NCBI GenBank assembly: GCA_023238725.1
Contig: CM041553.1
Location: forward strand, 6,409,001 to 6,473,000
Source of the DNA: Scortum barcoo
Lineage: Eukaryota; Chordata; Actinopteri; Centrarchiformes; Terapontidae
Direction of reading: 5' to 3'
Length of the DNA stretch: 64,000 nucleotides
Under the pieces are notes generated by a model. The model worked only from the letters and a program-made list of their open reading frames with translations. It was not told the DNA's origin and did no database searches. Positions within the stretch are counted from its first letter, which is position 1, and every line of letters begins with the position of its first letter. This document shows positions 1-12,300 of the stretch, in pieces. The position numbers and the translations under genes were made by a program.

Positions 1-438
1 CTCTCTGATCTGCCATCTCCTGGAAAACACACGCACACTCTCTCTCTCTCTCTCCTCCACCTCCAGGTGAGCTGCTGCTGCTGCGGGATCACCGAGCAGC
101 CTGCACACCCGGGGGTGGGGGAGCCTGGGCTGCCTGGTGCACGTAGAGAGGGGGGGCTCCATCCATCCAGCCCCCAACCCCCACCAACACCCCCCCACTG
201 CATCTGAAAGCCTCCACTGTCACACCATCCCCTTCCTCCCGGTGGCTCCCGATCGACAATGCGGTGCCACATTTCTGCGTCAAATAACACACACACACCT
301 CTCCCTGTACACCCCTGAGCGGGTTTTAAACACACACGATGACAGGCAGGAGGATGCGCCGAGCCCCGCTGCATGTCGGCCCGTGAACACCGTCAAACGG
401 CCGCTATGTCGTCGTGAATTGTAAATATCCACCAAACC

Positions 439-479
<41 letters not shown>

Positions 480-866
480 TTTTTTTTTTGGCCTCTAATG
501 CATCGCCGCCGTGTGATGCTGCTGCAAACACTCCCTGCGTTGTTCACCTCCAGCCTGCCGGGGCCTTACGTTAACCTGCCCCGGTAAATGTGTGTGTGTG
601 AGAGAGCAGCTGAGATGTGCTCGGTGTTTGCCCGGAGACAAAGCGCTGCGCAGGAGACGGGAGGCTGAGGAGGGAGCGCGTGAATCCCGGGGAGGACCGG
701 CCGAGAGCTCGCGGGGCTCGTCCGCGGCCATGACGTTGAATAGGAGGAGGAGGTGGAGGAGGTGGAGGTAGGTAGGGAGGTAGGTGGGTGGGGGGGGGGA
801 AAAAAAAAACAAAAAACAAAAAAAAACATTAACAGACATTTACATTTCCTCTCCGGCGGCGCTTAC
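1..866 (-). other. Start of intron 1 of the GRK-family gene
   Basis: This stretch follows the splice donor of the GRK exon at 867-918 when read on the minus strand, so it should be the beginning of that gene's first intron. It holds a (TG)n microsatellite at 441-476, a G/A-rich tract at 745-830 and short CA runs. I see no further GRK exon here. Open frames in this stretch are low-complexity and not convincing as genes. Confidence 0.6.
441..476. repeat. (TG)18 microsatellite
   Basis: Uninterrupted TG dinucleotide run of 36 bp, followed shortly by a T9 tract. Confidence 0.95.
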
Positions 867-918
867 CTTCCCGTGCCTTCAGGAGAACCGTGTTGGCCAC
901 GATATTTTCAATCTCCAT
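867..918 (-). CDS. GRK4/5/6-subfamily G protein-coupled receptor kinase, first coding exon only
   Basis: Read on the minus strand, the ATG at 918-916 opens a 52-nt exon encoding 17 residues beginning MEIENIVANTVLLKARE. One extra G precedes a canonical GTAAGC donor (866-861). This N-terminus is the hallmark of the GRK4/5/6 subfamily: human GRK5 and GRK6 start almost identically, and the known first coding exon splits the same glycine codon. In the family this amphipathic segment engages the activated receptor and the kinase small lobe, so the full protein would phosphorylate agonist-occupied GPCRs at the plasma membrane. The remaining exons lie beyond position 1. It is closer to GRK5/6 than to GRK4, whose N-terminus differs at several of these positions, but paralogue assignment is not possible from 17 residues. 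It is transcribed divergently from tom1. Confidence 0.85.
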
Positions 919-1310
919 CGTCAGAATGAGAGTCCCGAGCAGTCGCGATACATTTCACTCGGCGGCGGAAAAAGACGGTGATTGTGATCAAACGTGCCGA
1001 CGGCGGTGGGGCTGCTGCAGGCGCGCAGGGCGGACGCGGCTCTGGCGCATAGTAGGTGTTTAATAGTGCCGGGCGCTCCTCTCCATGGCAGGACGACTCT
1101 TTTTTTTCTTTCCTGCTTTCGATCTATCCGGACGTATGTGTGTGTGTACCGAAGCCTACCTACGGAGCCGTGTGATTACGACGGGGCTCGTTAGCATTCA
1201 CAGCCTGCCTCCCCCTTCCCTCTCCGCCTTCCTTCCTTCCTGCTTCGGCTCCCTCCCTCCTCCTCCTCGCCCCTCCTCTGCACAACGAGCCAGCGAGAGT
1301 AGGAGGGATC
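919..1310 (-). promoter_or_regulatory. Presumed 5'UTR and promoter of the GRK gene (CpG-rich)
   Basis: The sequence immediately upstream (minus strand) of the GRK start codon is much richer in CG dinucleotides than the surrounding DNA, especially around 600-1090, as expected of a CpG-island promoter. I see no convincing TATA box and cannot place the transcription start. Pyrimidine-rich sequence on the plus strand at 1205-1275 marks the distal side. Confidence 0.4.
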
Positions 1311-1328
1311 AATTTACAACACCAGCAG

Positions 1329-1329
<1 letters not shown>

Positions 1330-1364
<35 letters not shown>
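1330..1364. repeat. (CA)n microsatellite
   Basis: CA dinucleotide run of about 34 bp upstream of the GRK promoter region. Confidence 0.95.
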
Positions 1365-1365
<1 letters not shown>

Positions 1366-2548
1366 TGCTTCATCATACATACATGCATGCAATTTCCCTA
1401 GTCAGGCTTAGTCTCCTGAAATTATGGACGGTCGGTGCCATTTAATGTGTGGCAGTTTGGGATTAAAAGTGTGTGTGTGTGTGGTTTCCTACAAGTTTCC
1501 CCCTTCTCGACCGCAGGAGCGAGGGCCCACTGGAAACATCCAGAAAAGAGAGATGTTTCCTATACATAATCCCTCCAATATGGCTTTTTATTTTTTTCCT
1601 TTTGTCCAAACACGAGGCTAATAAGCAAACTTTCCCTGTCCGTGGTTTCCCACTGTACAGCTGATTCATGTGCTGTGGGACAATGTATTGTTAAGAAACA
1701 TGGATGTCATCGGCCACTGAGGCCTGATACAGAGCTGTCATTGTGTGCGACAATGGCGCGAGGGTTTGAAGTTGTTGCAGTGTGCCGGGTTGTACGGCCT
1801 GGAGAAAAGAGATAACAGGCCGGTTTTCTCCTCCGAGTGGCCTCGCGGTGACCCGGCATCCCTCTGGGCTCTTTAATCTGACCTTTGGATCAGGTGAACC
1901 CACAGTGCTTTGAGAAGGGTCATGTGAGAGAAAGGGAGAGGAGTGAGGGTGTGTTCCTTCGTTGGATGATGTGGACGATGAAACTGGAAAGGTTTTAAGA
2001 TTCAGAAATGGGATGGTTGAGAATAAACGACAAAAAGCAGTTCTGCTGCTCATTTTGCTATGAAGATCCTAAAAATATGTGGACCAGGGAACTGAGTAAC
2101 TCAAAGGTCATCAACTATCATCTTCACACGCTCACTGATTTTATGAACACATCATGTTTCAAGTTACTAGATCAATCGCATCACCCTCTATTTCTTTGCT
2201 GTCTGACTGTTGGGTGTGTTTTTAAAGCTATTTAAAAAAAAAAAAAAACGAAGATGTGGGGAAATATTATGTCACGCAAAAAATGGCTCAGTTCATTTTT
2301 TTCTGGAAAGTTTTCTGAAGCCTCTGTGATGACAAAGGGGAAAGTTTTTTCATAGGCATGGATGCAACTTAGTCGGTGATATTATCCTTAGTGTACCTCC
2401 TCAGTCAGGATTACATCAGTTTGATCGTCATTATTTCACCACTTCAGTAACACTGACGTTCAGTGTCTGAACGTAGTTTCTTCATTTTCATTGTGGTCTC
2501 ACCATTTTCATTTTGTTTATCTGGAACAACAACAAAATAAAAAAAACT

Positions 2549-2655
2549 AACATCCATCCATTATCCATACTGCTTATCCTGACTCTCACGGTCATGGGGG
2601 TGCTCGGTGAGAGGCAGGGTACACCCCGGACTGGTCGCCAGTCAATCACCAGGCA
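2549..2655. repeat. Fragment of a common teleost dispersed repeat (GGTACACCCCGGACTGGTCG core)
   Basis: The segment runs from a CATCCATCCATTATCC-like start through a core reading GAGAGGCAGGGTACACC and GGACTGGTCGCCAGTC. I recognise this signature from many fish genomes, where it occurs as a short interspersed fragment. The family name is uncertain; assignment is from memory of the motif, not a database search. Confidence 0.6.
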
Positions 2656-3023
2656 AAAACTAACATTACTACACAGATTTAATCACAGATGGTGCAGATA
2701 CTGAACATTCAATGCTGCCACCTAGTGGTGATGGTGAATAAATGCAAAACAACACCACATACAGAATGCCTTCATATTAAAATCGTTTTAGAAAGGTTTG
2801 GACAAAATTATTCTTATATATAAGCAGGTAACAATTAGAATAAATGTATCATTGCAGCAAATTGTATCTCTCTGCACATCCTGTTACATCCAGTTCTCAG
2901 ATCAGCACTATGTTTTCTTCTTCACACCATAGTGTTTGAACATATCTGTGCATATCTGAGGCACCTCTACTTTACCTGAGTATTTAACATATGTTTTATT
3001 TTCATGCCATTTTATACTTATAC

Positions 3024-3084
3024 TCCACTAAACATATTTGTAAATATGATGAAAGACATCATATTTACAAATATGTTTAGTGGA
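3024..3084. repeat. Perfect 28-bp inverted repeat with a 5-nt loop
   Basis: The left arm (3024-3051) begins TCCACTAAACATATTTG. The right arm (3057-3084) is its exact reverse complement, and the spacer is AAAGA. There are no mismatches in 28 bp. The arms are AT-rich and could extrude as a cruciform or fold as an RNA hairpin. No terminal-repeat transposon structure is evident around it. Confidence 0.95.
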
Positions 3085-5561
3085 TTCAGCTTCTGGAGAT
3101 GAAGTTGAAGCTGGACCTTCTCCCGTTGCATACACAATGTCCTTTGACAAAGAAATTATACAACAGGCCCCATTTTGAACCACCTTTTTTGTCACCAGCT
3201 TTCCCCTTTTTCATCATAGAGGCTTCAGAAAACTTTCCATTCATCGGGGCCTCCTCCCATTAAGTACTTAACCTCCAGTATGTCTAATTGTATGGGTTTT
3301 TTTTGAAGATGGGGTTCAAATACATTTTACTATTTGATTAATTCACTGACATGGTTAAAATATACCATCGACCATTTTTAACAACTTCCATTATACACCT
3401 CGCATGTCCAGTATAATCTGAATACAGACACCAATATAAATATTTTCTACAGACACAGACAGATACAGATAGTAGCTATGTGTGACACCCTACCAACCAC
3501 AACAGTAAAATGCTTTACACCACATTAATGCAAAATAAATGATAAATTAATTGTATAAGTGCGCATTAGATATACAAGGGGCATTTTCTTGCAGTACTTT
3601 TAATACTTATAAGTACATTTCATGAACCATGTATGTTATTCCCATCTCTCTCCCTCCCATTATTTCCTGCCATCTCTCTACTGACCATACTGAAATAAAG
3701 GGACAAATTTGCCCAAAAATACATCAGTTAAAAAAGGTTGATCTGAGGTCAGTTTCCTCTTATGTCAACTATGTTTTGTGGGAAAAGTTATTCTGAGTCT
3801 TACCAAAAGTTATACTGGTGGCAGCTGTTTTTCTTGACATGTACTAATCCGATAAAAATAGACAAGATGAAATTTAAGAATCTCTATAGGACACTGCGTC
3901 TTGAAAACATCAGAGAAATAGACATGTGATAGGTGAGAGACAAACAGAGTGAGTGAGCAGCCAATAAGAGTCCTAAACCAAAGGTCAGTAACTTTTAACT
4001 GTAGGGGCCTTTTCAGTACAAAACTAACTCTAAATCCCTCTGCATCAAAAGTAGACTTTTACTTTTGCTTTCTGCAGGCTGAATTTAGGACACTGGGTGG
4101 TGCTACTGACATAAAAGTGTGTACTGAGTGCGCACTGAGCCAGAACTTCACACTTAGTAATCACTTACCGTCTCAGATGTTGGCAGTGGAATTCCAACAA
4201 ACTAACCACAGCAAACACCTTTCTACCCCTCATCTGCATATTGTTCATTTCTGCCTCCACTTCTGCACACACAGGGGCTGTTATTCTCTCACTGGTCTTC
4301 TGTCCTAACAGGCTGTGACCGCACACAATGTGCCTGAAGATGAAGTGTGAATTTTCTCACCATTTCTGATTATCCTTCATACACTAAATATGTCAATGCA
4401 GCAAACTGTGATTTCAAGCAAAACAGAAAGTGATTTCAAACTTGATAAGTATGTGATTTCAGCTGTGTAGCGGCAGGACGATCTTCAAGAAATGAGAAAA
4501 AACAGAATTTGATGGAAAAAATCCACCCTAAATGGAAATACACATGAAATTCACATTGTTACCACAGGCAGGAGTCTCAAAGTAGATTCACAGAGAGTCA
4601 CTAAAGATAGAAACTATAGTGTCATGAAGTACTAAAAGGTGTTTATCATTTTTTGGAGCTTGTCTTTCTGAAATTTGCAAGGGAGGTCAGTTTGAAGACA
4701 CTTCTAAGGATCCAAGTATCTATTAAAAGAGAAGGACATTGATAATGTTCACATACGTTGTGAACTTTCAACATTTTCAAAATGTTAATGGTCTGCATCA
4801 GGCCCAGCAGGAGTAGTTCTTGGTCATAAAAGCAAATGTCCGAAAGAGTCATATTTTCTACTATTTTTTTTTTTTATTTCAACCACTATTTTTTTCAAAA
4901 CGTCTCTGGCCTGTGAGATTAAACTGAAAATTAAAACTAAAATTGTTCATGCCAAGGATCCACTGAGAAGAACCACAACACATCATCTCATAATCCATTT
5001 CATACCAAAACCCGGCCTGAAATATAATATAACTTTAAATGAATAAACTTCTTATTGATCGTTATTTCAAGCGAAACAAGCATACTGGATCAATCAGGAG
5101 TAAGTGAAAAGTATGAAATATTAATAAAAACTCTTCATACGCACTGTCTTGGTGTGTCAGTGTTAGTGAAAGTACCTGTTCAGTAACTCTTGTACACAAA
5201 AAGAACCTCTTCACATATTATCTGTGACGGGGTGTTGAGTTTCACATTGGTTAAAGAAATGTAATATTTAGGCCCACTGGCTAGTTATGACCTTTTGAAT
5301 GTTTCTTTGCAACATAATCTTTCCAAGCTGAGATCCGTCTTTTTTTTTTTCTTTTTTTTTCCAATTTTGCTAAACTTGTCCTTGTCAGTGGCACAGATAA
5401 TAACAATGCACCTCCATTTGTGTCCTATAAGCTGTGAGACAAGATAATATATCATACAATGATATATAATTAGTTTGAGGTTGAGATGTAAGAAGTAAAA
5501 GATAGATGGTCGTTTATCATATGTCATAAGTGCTTTTACATTGAAACAGCATGAATGGTTG

Positions 5562-6011
5562 CAGAGGTGGAATGTAACTAAGTAGGTAAGAGATAATTGT
5601 ATTTCCCTTTCATTATATTTTCTTACTTTCAGTTATTTTGCAGATTAAGGTGCAACATAAGTTTTCTCTATAATCTGCCCATAAATACATTGTTACAGAT
5701 TATACTACCAAACAGTATGTTACAGGTAACTGAAATGTTTATTACAAATGAATGTGTCAGTAATATAACAGCCACCAAGTATACTTACTCATTCGCCACT
5801 CAGTTTTATTACTTTACATCTTGCTTCATCTAAATTTATGATGTTAATAAAATTGGCATTGATTAAACAGTGGGCCTGTATACAGTCTGTGCACAGGTAC
5901 AGTGCAGTGTTGAATGCATGAACTTAACACTTTAAAGTTTTTTTTTTATTATTGACTGTGGAGTTGCTACTTTTATTTACTTAAAATATCTCACTACTTC
6001 TCCCACCACTG
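5562..6011. mobile_element. Non-autonomous DNA element, hAT-like, of a family common in teleosts
   Basis: The left end reads CAGAGGTGGAATGTAACTAA and the right end TACTTCTCCCACCACTG, giving short imperfect terminal inverted repeats of the CAGNGGTGGA type. The internal part is AT-rich with the typical TACTTTTA / ACTTAAAATA pieces and has no transposase. Copies of the same family appear at 24.5-24.9 kb and 59.0-59.3 kb. I could not identify a clean 8-bp target duplication, so the hAT label rests on the terminal motif only. Confidence 0.55.
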
Positions 6012-6229
6012 CTTATAGTGAACGATATGATAATATACATAACAACAGCCGCCATCTTGTAAAATGAAAACTTTTGATACTTTATGCAGGCTATGTTTTG
6101 CTGATCTTAAATACTTTGATCATAGGAAGATTGTAAGAGCAGGACCATCCCTTGTAACTTAAAAGAAGTGAGCACCCCCTCCTCCACCTCTGAACGCTTT
6201 GAGCCATGACTTAAACATGTTCACACTTC

Positions 6230-6547
6230 TTTCTTTTCCTGGCTGAGAGGATCACGCGTCTGACTGAACATCAGCAGCTTCTCGGAGGGTGAAGCTGAAC
6301 ATGTGATTGTGTCTGCCTCTGTGTTGATGTCTTCTGTTTCCTGGCTCTCCGTGTGTTTTCACGTGACCTCAGTGAGCCCGTGCGCCTCTGAGACACGCAC
6401 ACACACACACACACACAACACACACACAGAGAAAGCAAAAAGGAAACGCCGCAGCTTCGGAGCCCGGCAGCTGCACACACACTTATTTAACTTTAACAGA
6501 GTGGACGCCTGTACCTTTGTCGCAGCATGTTTTCTCTCGGGGAGAAG
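6230..6547 (+). promoter_or_regulatory. tom1: tom1 promoter / 5'UTR region
   Basis: Sequence directly upstream of the tom1 start codon, moderately CpG-containing, with a CA run at about 6398-6430. An upstream in-frame ATG at 6527 would add seven residues to TOM1. The ATG at 6548 is preferred because it matches the family N-terminus and has A at -3 and G at +4. No TATA box is evident; inverted CCAAT motifs occur just inside intron 1 (about 6868-6910). Confidence 0.4.
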
Positions 6548-9317
6548 ATGGAGTTTCTCATAGGGAACCCCTTTTCTACGCCGGTCGGTCAGAGAATCGG
6601 TGAGTCTCACAGCTGCTTTTCAAACTATTTTGCTCGTCGTTGGATTCAATTTGACATCGTTGTAATCGAAATAACACCTACCATATTTCAGCATTTTACC
6701 ACTGCGCTGCCAGGCATGCAAAATAACCCGAATAACACTTTAAATGTGTTTTTTTATGTTCTGAAAATGCTTAAATACAAACTCTAAATTTGACAGAAAG
6801 ATAAAAAGAAGTCTTCAGAGCCAATGACGCGACAGGGGCGGGGCGTATGCGCCCTCAAGCCGCAACCCGATTGGTTGCCGCGAGTTAAGCGACAACTAAT
6901 TTGGCCAATCCGGGAGGCGGAGGATGTTTCCTCTCACTTCCTCAATCAGTGATGTGTGTTTTCTGGAGCTGCAGTTTCACACCTTATGCACAAGTGTTAA
7001 ATCATTATGTCCAACAAGCATAATGTTAATAAATGATAAATTAAATAAAGTTTTCAAGGCAGCTGCTGCAGCATAATAGCAGCAGGTTGCTTTTTTGTCG
7101 GTCAGACCACTGAAAAGCCAGCACATCCACAAGAGGCTTTGAGAGCAGCTGCTGACAGCTGTTGGGAAGATGTGCAATCAGGACAGTCATGAGTAGTACT
7201 GAGAAAATGTCACACGCCCATCTCGAGCCTTCCTTCCTCTTATCTCATTCGCTCACTTTCTCGCAGAGATGTCAGAGAGAGGCCTCGGCCACTTGTGAGG
7301 CAGACGAGAACAGAAGCAGCTGACAGTCACATGAAGTGGAGGCTGTGGGGGAAGGAGGGAGGGGATGCGAGGAGGGGAAGGGGGAAATGGGATTGTGGGA
7401 TTGAGAAAGAAGCATGTGGGGGGTGTTGGTGGAAAGGATGAAGGAGATTCGAGGAGGGGACTTAGGGAGCCTGAAATGGGATTGTGGGATTGCAAGAAAG
7501 AAGCATGCTGGGGGGTGTTGGTGGAAAGGAATGAAGGAGATTTAGAGACTTATGGAGGAGCCTGTGAGGGGTGGGGTGCAAAGAAAGCTGGCTTTGATTG
7601 CTAAATAGTTTGGAAATACACGTTTGAGATGGAAACTAGTTTTCTCAATCAGCTCATTACTGTAAACAACATGTTCCTATAAAAACACCATTATCTGGAG
7701 GAAACCACATGAAAACACTTCACTGCTTAATTTTTGTTTGTGTTCCTCTCTCTGGTTTATAGTAGGCAGGACTCTCTTACATTAAGGTGAGGGCAGGTGT
7801 TTCCACCAACCAATCAGAAACACAATTTATGAAGACCATCACTCTCGCAGAGATGTGCCCCCAGCTAAACCAGTTCTTTAACAGGATCACCCCAACCCAT
7901 TCACACCCTGAACACGCAGCCCCCACCCTCCACTCCCACAAGCCGTGTGAGGACAATCACAGACGAGGTCTGTGGAACAGAGGCTGCGCCCCAGCAGCTG
8001 AGGTCCAGATGGAGTCACATGAAGTGGAGGCTGCATATTCAACCTGGCTTGGGAAGGAGGGTTCCCCAGGGACATCCTGATGACATCACCCACACCTGAG
8101 GCCCTGGTGAGGACTTCAGGGGAAGGGAGACCATGGAACATGCTGCTCCTCACCTGAGGCCACAGAAGGCCGGTCACCTCTCTGCATGGGATTGTGGACC
8201 CTCTGATTGAGGATGCCATCTTCTTGCTTCACCGATCTCTCTCTCACCTGGCAGAGGAAGTGGTGCTGATTACATTCTTGGGACTTCTCCAGCCTTTAAC
8301 ACCATCCAGCCACTGCTCCTACAGCCACTGCTCCTCAGGGACAAACTGACAGAGATGGGAGTTGGATCACACCTGGTGGCATGGATCACAGACTACCTGA
8401 CTGGCAGACCTCAGTATGTCAGGCTGGGAGACTGTAGTAGGTCCGACACTGTGGCCAGCAGCACAGGAGCACCGCAGGAACTGTGCTCTCTCCGGCCTGT
8501 TCACCCTGTACAGTCCGTACAATTCAGTACAAGTCAGAGTTCTGTCATGTACAGAAGGGTGCACAGCCAGAAAGCTGTATCAGGAGGACAGGACTGATGG
8601 CAGGAGGATTTGATTGACTGAAATAGTTTCACCTGCTCCTCACACCACCAAGACAGGAGATGGTGGTGGACAGGGAAATACGGTGGACGTTTAGGAGAGG
8701 TCAGGATACCAGATGGCCAATCATCAAAGGGGACTAGTTTTCTCACCTGGGATCAGCTGTCCTTCAAACATTGCCAACATCTGCAAGACTGATCTTAACT
8801 AAGTCTGAAAGGACAGAGCCCTCCTGTACTTCCTCAGAATGCGTCCTTCAACATCTGCAAGAAGCCTGCAGATCTTCTAAAAGCGAGCGCCCTCCTGTAC
8901 GCAGTAGTGTGCTGGGGGCAGCCTATCTGAGGAAGGAGGCTCTGAGCCTGGCACAGACATCTGTGGACAGCCTGACATGGACAGCCTGACATCTGTGGCA
9001 GAAACCACATGAAAACACTCAGTGACACTCACTGTCCTGCTCCAGGCACTGTTGACTGGAGCAGCTCAGTAATTTTCAAACAAACTCGGGAGCGTTTGCT
9101 CTACAACACCACTCGATAACTACACACTCTCACCACACACCTTGTTCACTCTCTCTGGCTTTATCACACATTTATAGTAGGCAGGTACAAACTCACACAC
9201 ACACAACTATTTATGGATGTCTATTTATGGACAAGTGTGTACACTGCACAACTGTATGTCACACACTGCCATAGGACTTTACACCTTTGTAGGACTACTA
9301 GATACTTACTTTATATT

Positions 9318-9359
<42 letters not shown>

Positions 9360-12300
9360 CATAGTTTTAATTTTCTACAGTTATTGTATTTATTTCATTG
9401 TACTTTTATTGTATTTTATTTTACTTTTACATGTATTTTATTTTATTTTATTATAATTTCTTTTTGTATTTTATTTTATTTTATTATAATTTCTTTTTTC
9501 ATCTTACTGTACTTACTGCATGCCCTTAAGTTTTCTACCTTTCAATGCTGCTGGAAATGTGAATTTCCACCAACCAATCAGAATCAATAACACAATATCT
9601 ATCTATCTATCTATCCATCTTATGATATTTGGGGGTGATACCAGAAAGAGGCACTTTTCACTGTAATCTGGTCAAATGGCGGACACACACAGACACACAC
9701 ACACACACACAGCCTGCTTTAGGCTTAATGAAAAATGGATCAAATCACTCTGCGTGTCTTGTAGTGATCAACCCACAGAGACAAATCATGTCCAGACTCC
9801 ACAGTTCCCCTCAGATCTACGCTGCGTTTTAGCATCTTTCAGTTCAGTGTTTTGGTTTGTACTTTATCATTGTGGTCCACTCTCACATCTCATGTTGTCT
9901 TTTCGGGCCCAGCAGGCAGCTGTTACCAGCAAAATACTTATTCTCTGTTCATTTTATTTTTAATTGTGCTCTTTATTTTTTTCATTTTATACCTAATTTT
10001 TATATTCATATCTACATTTTTATATTTTATTGTAACATGACAATTTCCCTCACAGGATCAATAAAAGTCCATCCATCCATCCAAAATAGCTAAAAAAAAC
10101 CCCAACTGTATGCTACCTGCCAGGCAGCAAACAGTAGAGAGAGAAAACTTCTCTGAGGAGTTGGTGGAGACCAAACTAGAGCTAAAAGCAGTGTGAAAAT
10201 TGGAAATATGTACAGCTTCGAAATGAATGATAATATTATGTGCTGGATGTGTAAACAGGCTGCTGTTTACTAAAACGTTTACCACAACATTTTTATGAAG
10301 TGGTAATATGTTAATTCCCCCAAGTGGCAAAATAAATCAGGTTTAACTGAATGTCGATGTGGATTTTTTTTCTTTCTTTTGAAAAGGACCTGTGTGACCT
10401 CCTCTTATCTTGCAGATATCGAGGTGTTAGTTATTACTTATTCTGCTCCCATGTGAGTATTACCGTATTATGGTAACTTCACCTGTTTCCCTCTCTGTTG
10501 ACAGAGGGAGCGACCAGCGGCTCTCTGCAGTCGGAAGACTGGGGGCTCAACATGGAGATATGTGACATCATCAACGAGACAGACGAGGGGTAAGGTCATA
10601 AGAAACACAAACTGTCTCTATCTCATGTTTCTTCACCTTCCTGACTAGTTACTAGAAAGTACTGCATGTTGTACTGCTGTTTTATTTTAGAATACTTTTT
10701 ATTTCCTTTGTGGTTTTGTTGTTTATTTTTGTATTTCCATGCAAGTAGCTGTAACTGAATGATCTACTTATGTTTACGGTCAGTCTTACTTGTTTTTCTG
10801 TTTGGTTTGTGATGCTATGAAGAATGTCACCGTATGCCTGAAATAAAATGTGTAGGAGCTGTGTGTATGAGGTAAAAAGCTATTTAGTAATTGTTTTTCC
10901 AGAAGAGTGACTATAATTTTATAAATGCACGCATGAGCCATCAAACAATGAATGAACCTTCATTAATGCCTCTGCAGCAGAAACCCCAGAATCCTTATCT
11001 TCATTTTTGTGAATAATTTTTGCTTATTTTCATGTTTGAATATCAAGACGGGCAAATAAACTGATCATCTGACGCAAATTTGTTTTAATGTTTTTCTCAG
11101 GCCTAGAGACGCAGTCAAAGCTATCAAGAAGAGAATCGTAGGAAACAAGAACTTCAGAGAGATTATGTTGGCTTTTACTGTGAGTAATCATCTGTAGGCA
11201 GTTTTATGGAAGCTTGGCTGAGATGAGGTTTGCAGGGTGTGAGAGTGTGACATGAAGGCCAAGCTGACCCTTATCCTGTCTGGCTGTTGGCCTAGAAGAG
11301 ATGGTTTCAGTGTGCATATTTACACAAGTGGCTGAATCAACAATCGTATTGAGTCAACGTGAGAAAAACTTGAATCACAGAGATTTAATGGCATTTGCAA
11401 CTTTTTCATATTGTGGACTGTATCACTGTCTCACAGGTTCTTGAGACCTGTGTGAAAAACTGTGGCCATCGCTTCCACGTTCTAGTGACGTCGCAAGAGT
11501 TTGTTGAAGGAGTTATGGTCCGTTCCATTTTGCCCAAATATAACCCCCCGACTGTCCTCCATGACCGCGTGCTCAGCCTGATACAGGTATGTGGATGCTT
11601 CCTCACAGGGCAATAAGATAGAAATTGTCTGCAATGGGATTGCGACTGATGAGTATTTCTATCATTGTTAATCTGCTGGTTATAACGGTTTAAAATAAAT
11701 AGCATTTTACCAAAACCAAATGCAATGTCTTCATGTCAAATTGCTTATTTTGTCTGAACAACTACCCTAACCAGCTGTAATTCAGATTTTATAGACTGGA
11801 GCCAATCGATCTTTACCATTTTGGCTTAAAAATAACTTTGTCTTTTCAACTTTTAAGGTTTATTTAAGTTAGACTCTAGTATGACTACAGAAACACACAA
11901 TAGTGTTATTTCTAGTGTTCTCTGTGATTTTATATATCATATATTCATACATTCCTATGCTACATGGTCAAAGCCAGTTGTGTGTGTTTGCAGACCAGCA
12001 GAATTAATGACAACATGGATAGAGTCAGACTTATAAGTGTAGAAGGAGCGTTCCTTTTCTTTTACTTGTCTTTCTGTCTCTCCTTGTCTGTGCACTGTGT
12101 TATTGAACAGTCATACTCATTGCATTTCGTCATATGCTCTACCTCCCACTCACAGTCGTGGGCTGATGCTTTTCGTAGCTCTCCCTCCCTGTCGGGGGTG
12201 GTGCACGTATATGACGACTTGAGGAGACGCGGTTTGGAGTTCCCCATGACAGACCTGGATGCTCTGTCCCCCATCCACACTCCAAATAGGGTGAACCTGT

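Larger units (their letters stand above)
1365..6229. other. Intergenic region between the GRK gene and tom1
   Basis: No coding exon is recognisable on either strand. The region is AT-rich and contains a dispersed repeat fragment near 2.55 kb, a perfect inverted repeat at 3.02-3.08 kb and a non-autonomous element at 5.56-6.01 kb, listed separately. Short open frames such as 2008-2235 and 3949-4308 resemble nothing I know and look like chance. Confidence 0.6.

Noticed and set aside
6527..6547. Upstream in-frame ATG as the tom1 start
   Set aside because: It would add seven residues absent from known TOM1 proteins, and its context is weaker than that of the ATG at 6548.
8355..8597. Frame with MGVGSHLVAWITDYLTGRPQ considered as a gene
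   Set aside because: It is a broken LINE reverse-transcriptase fragment, not a host gene.
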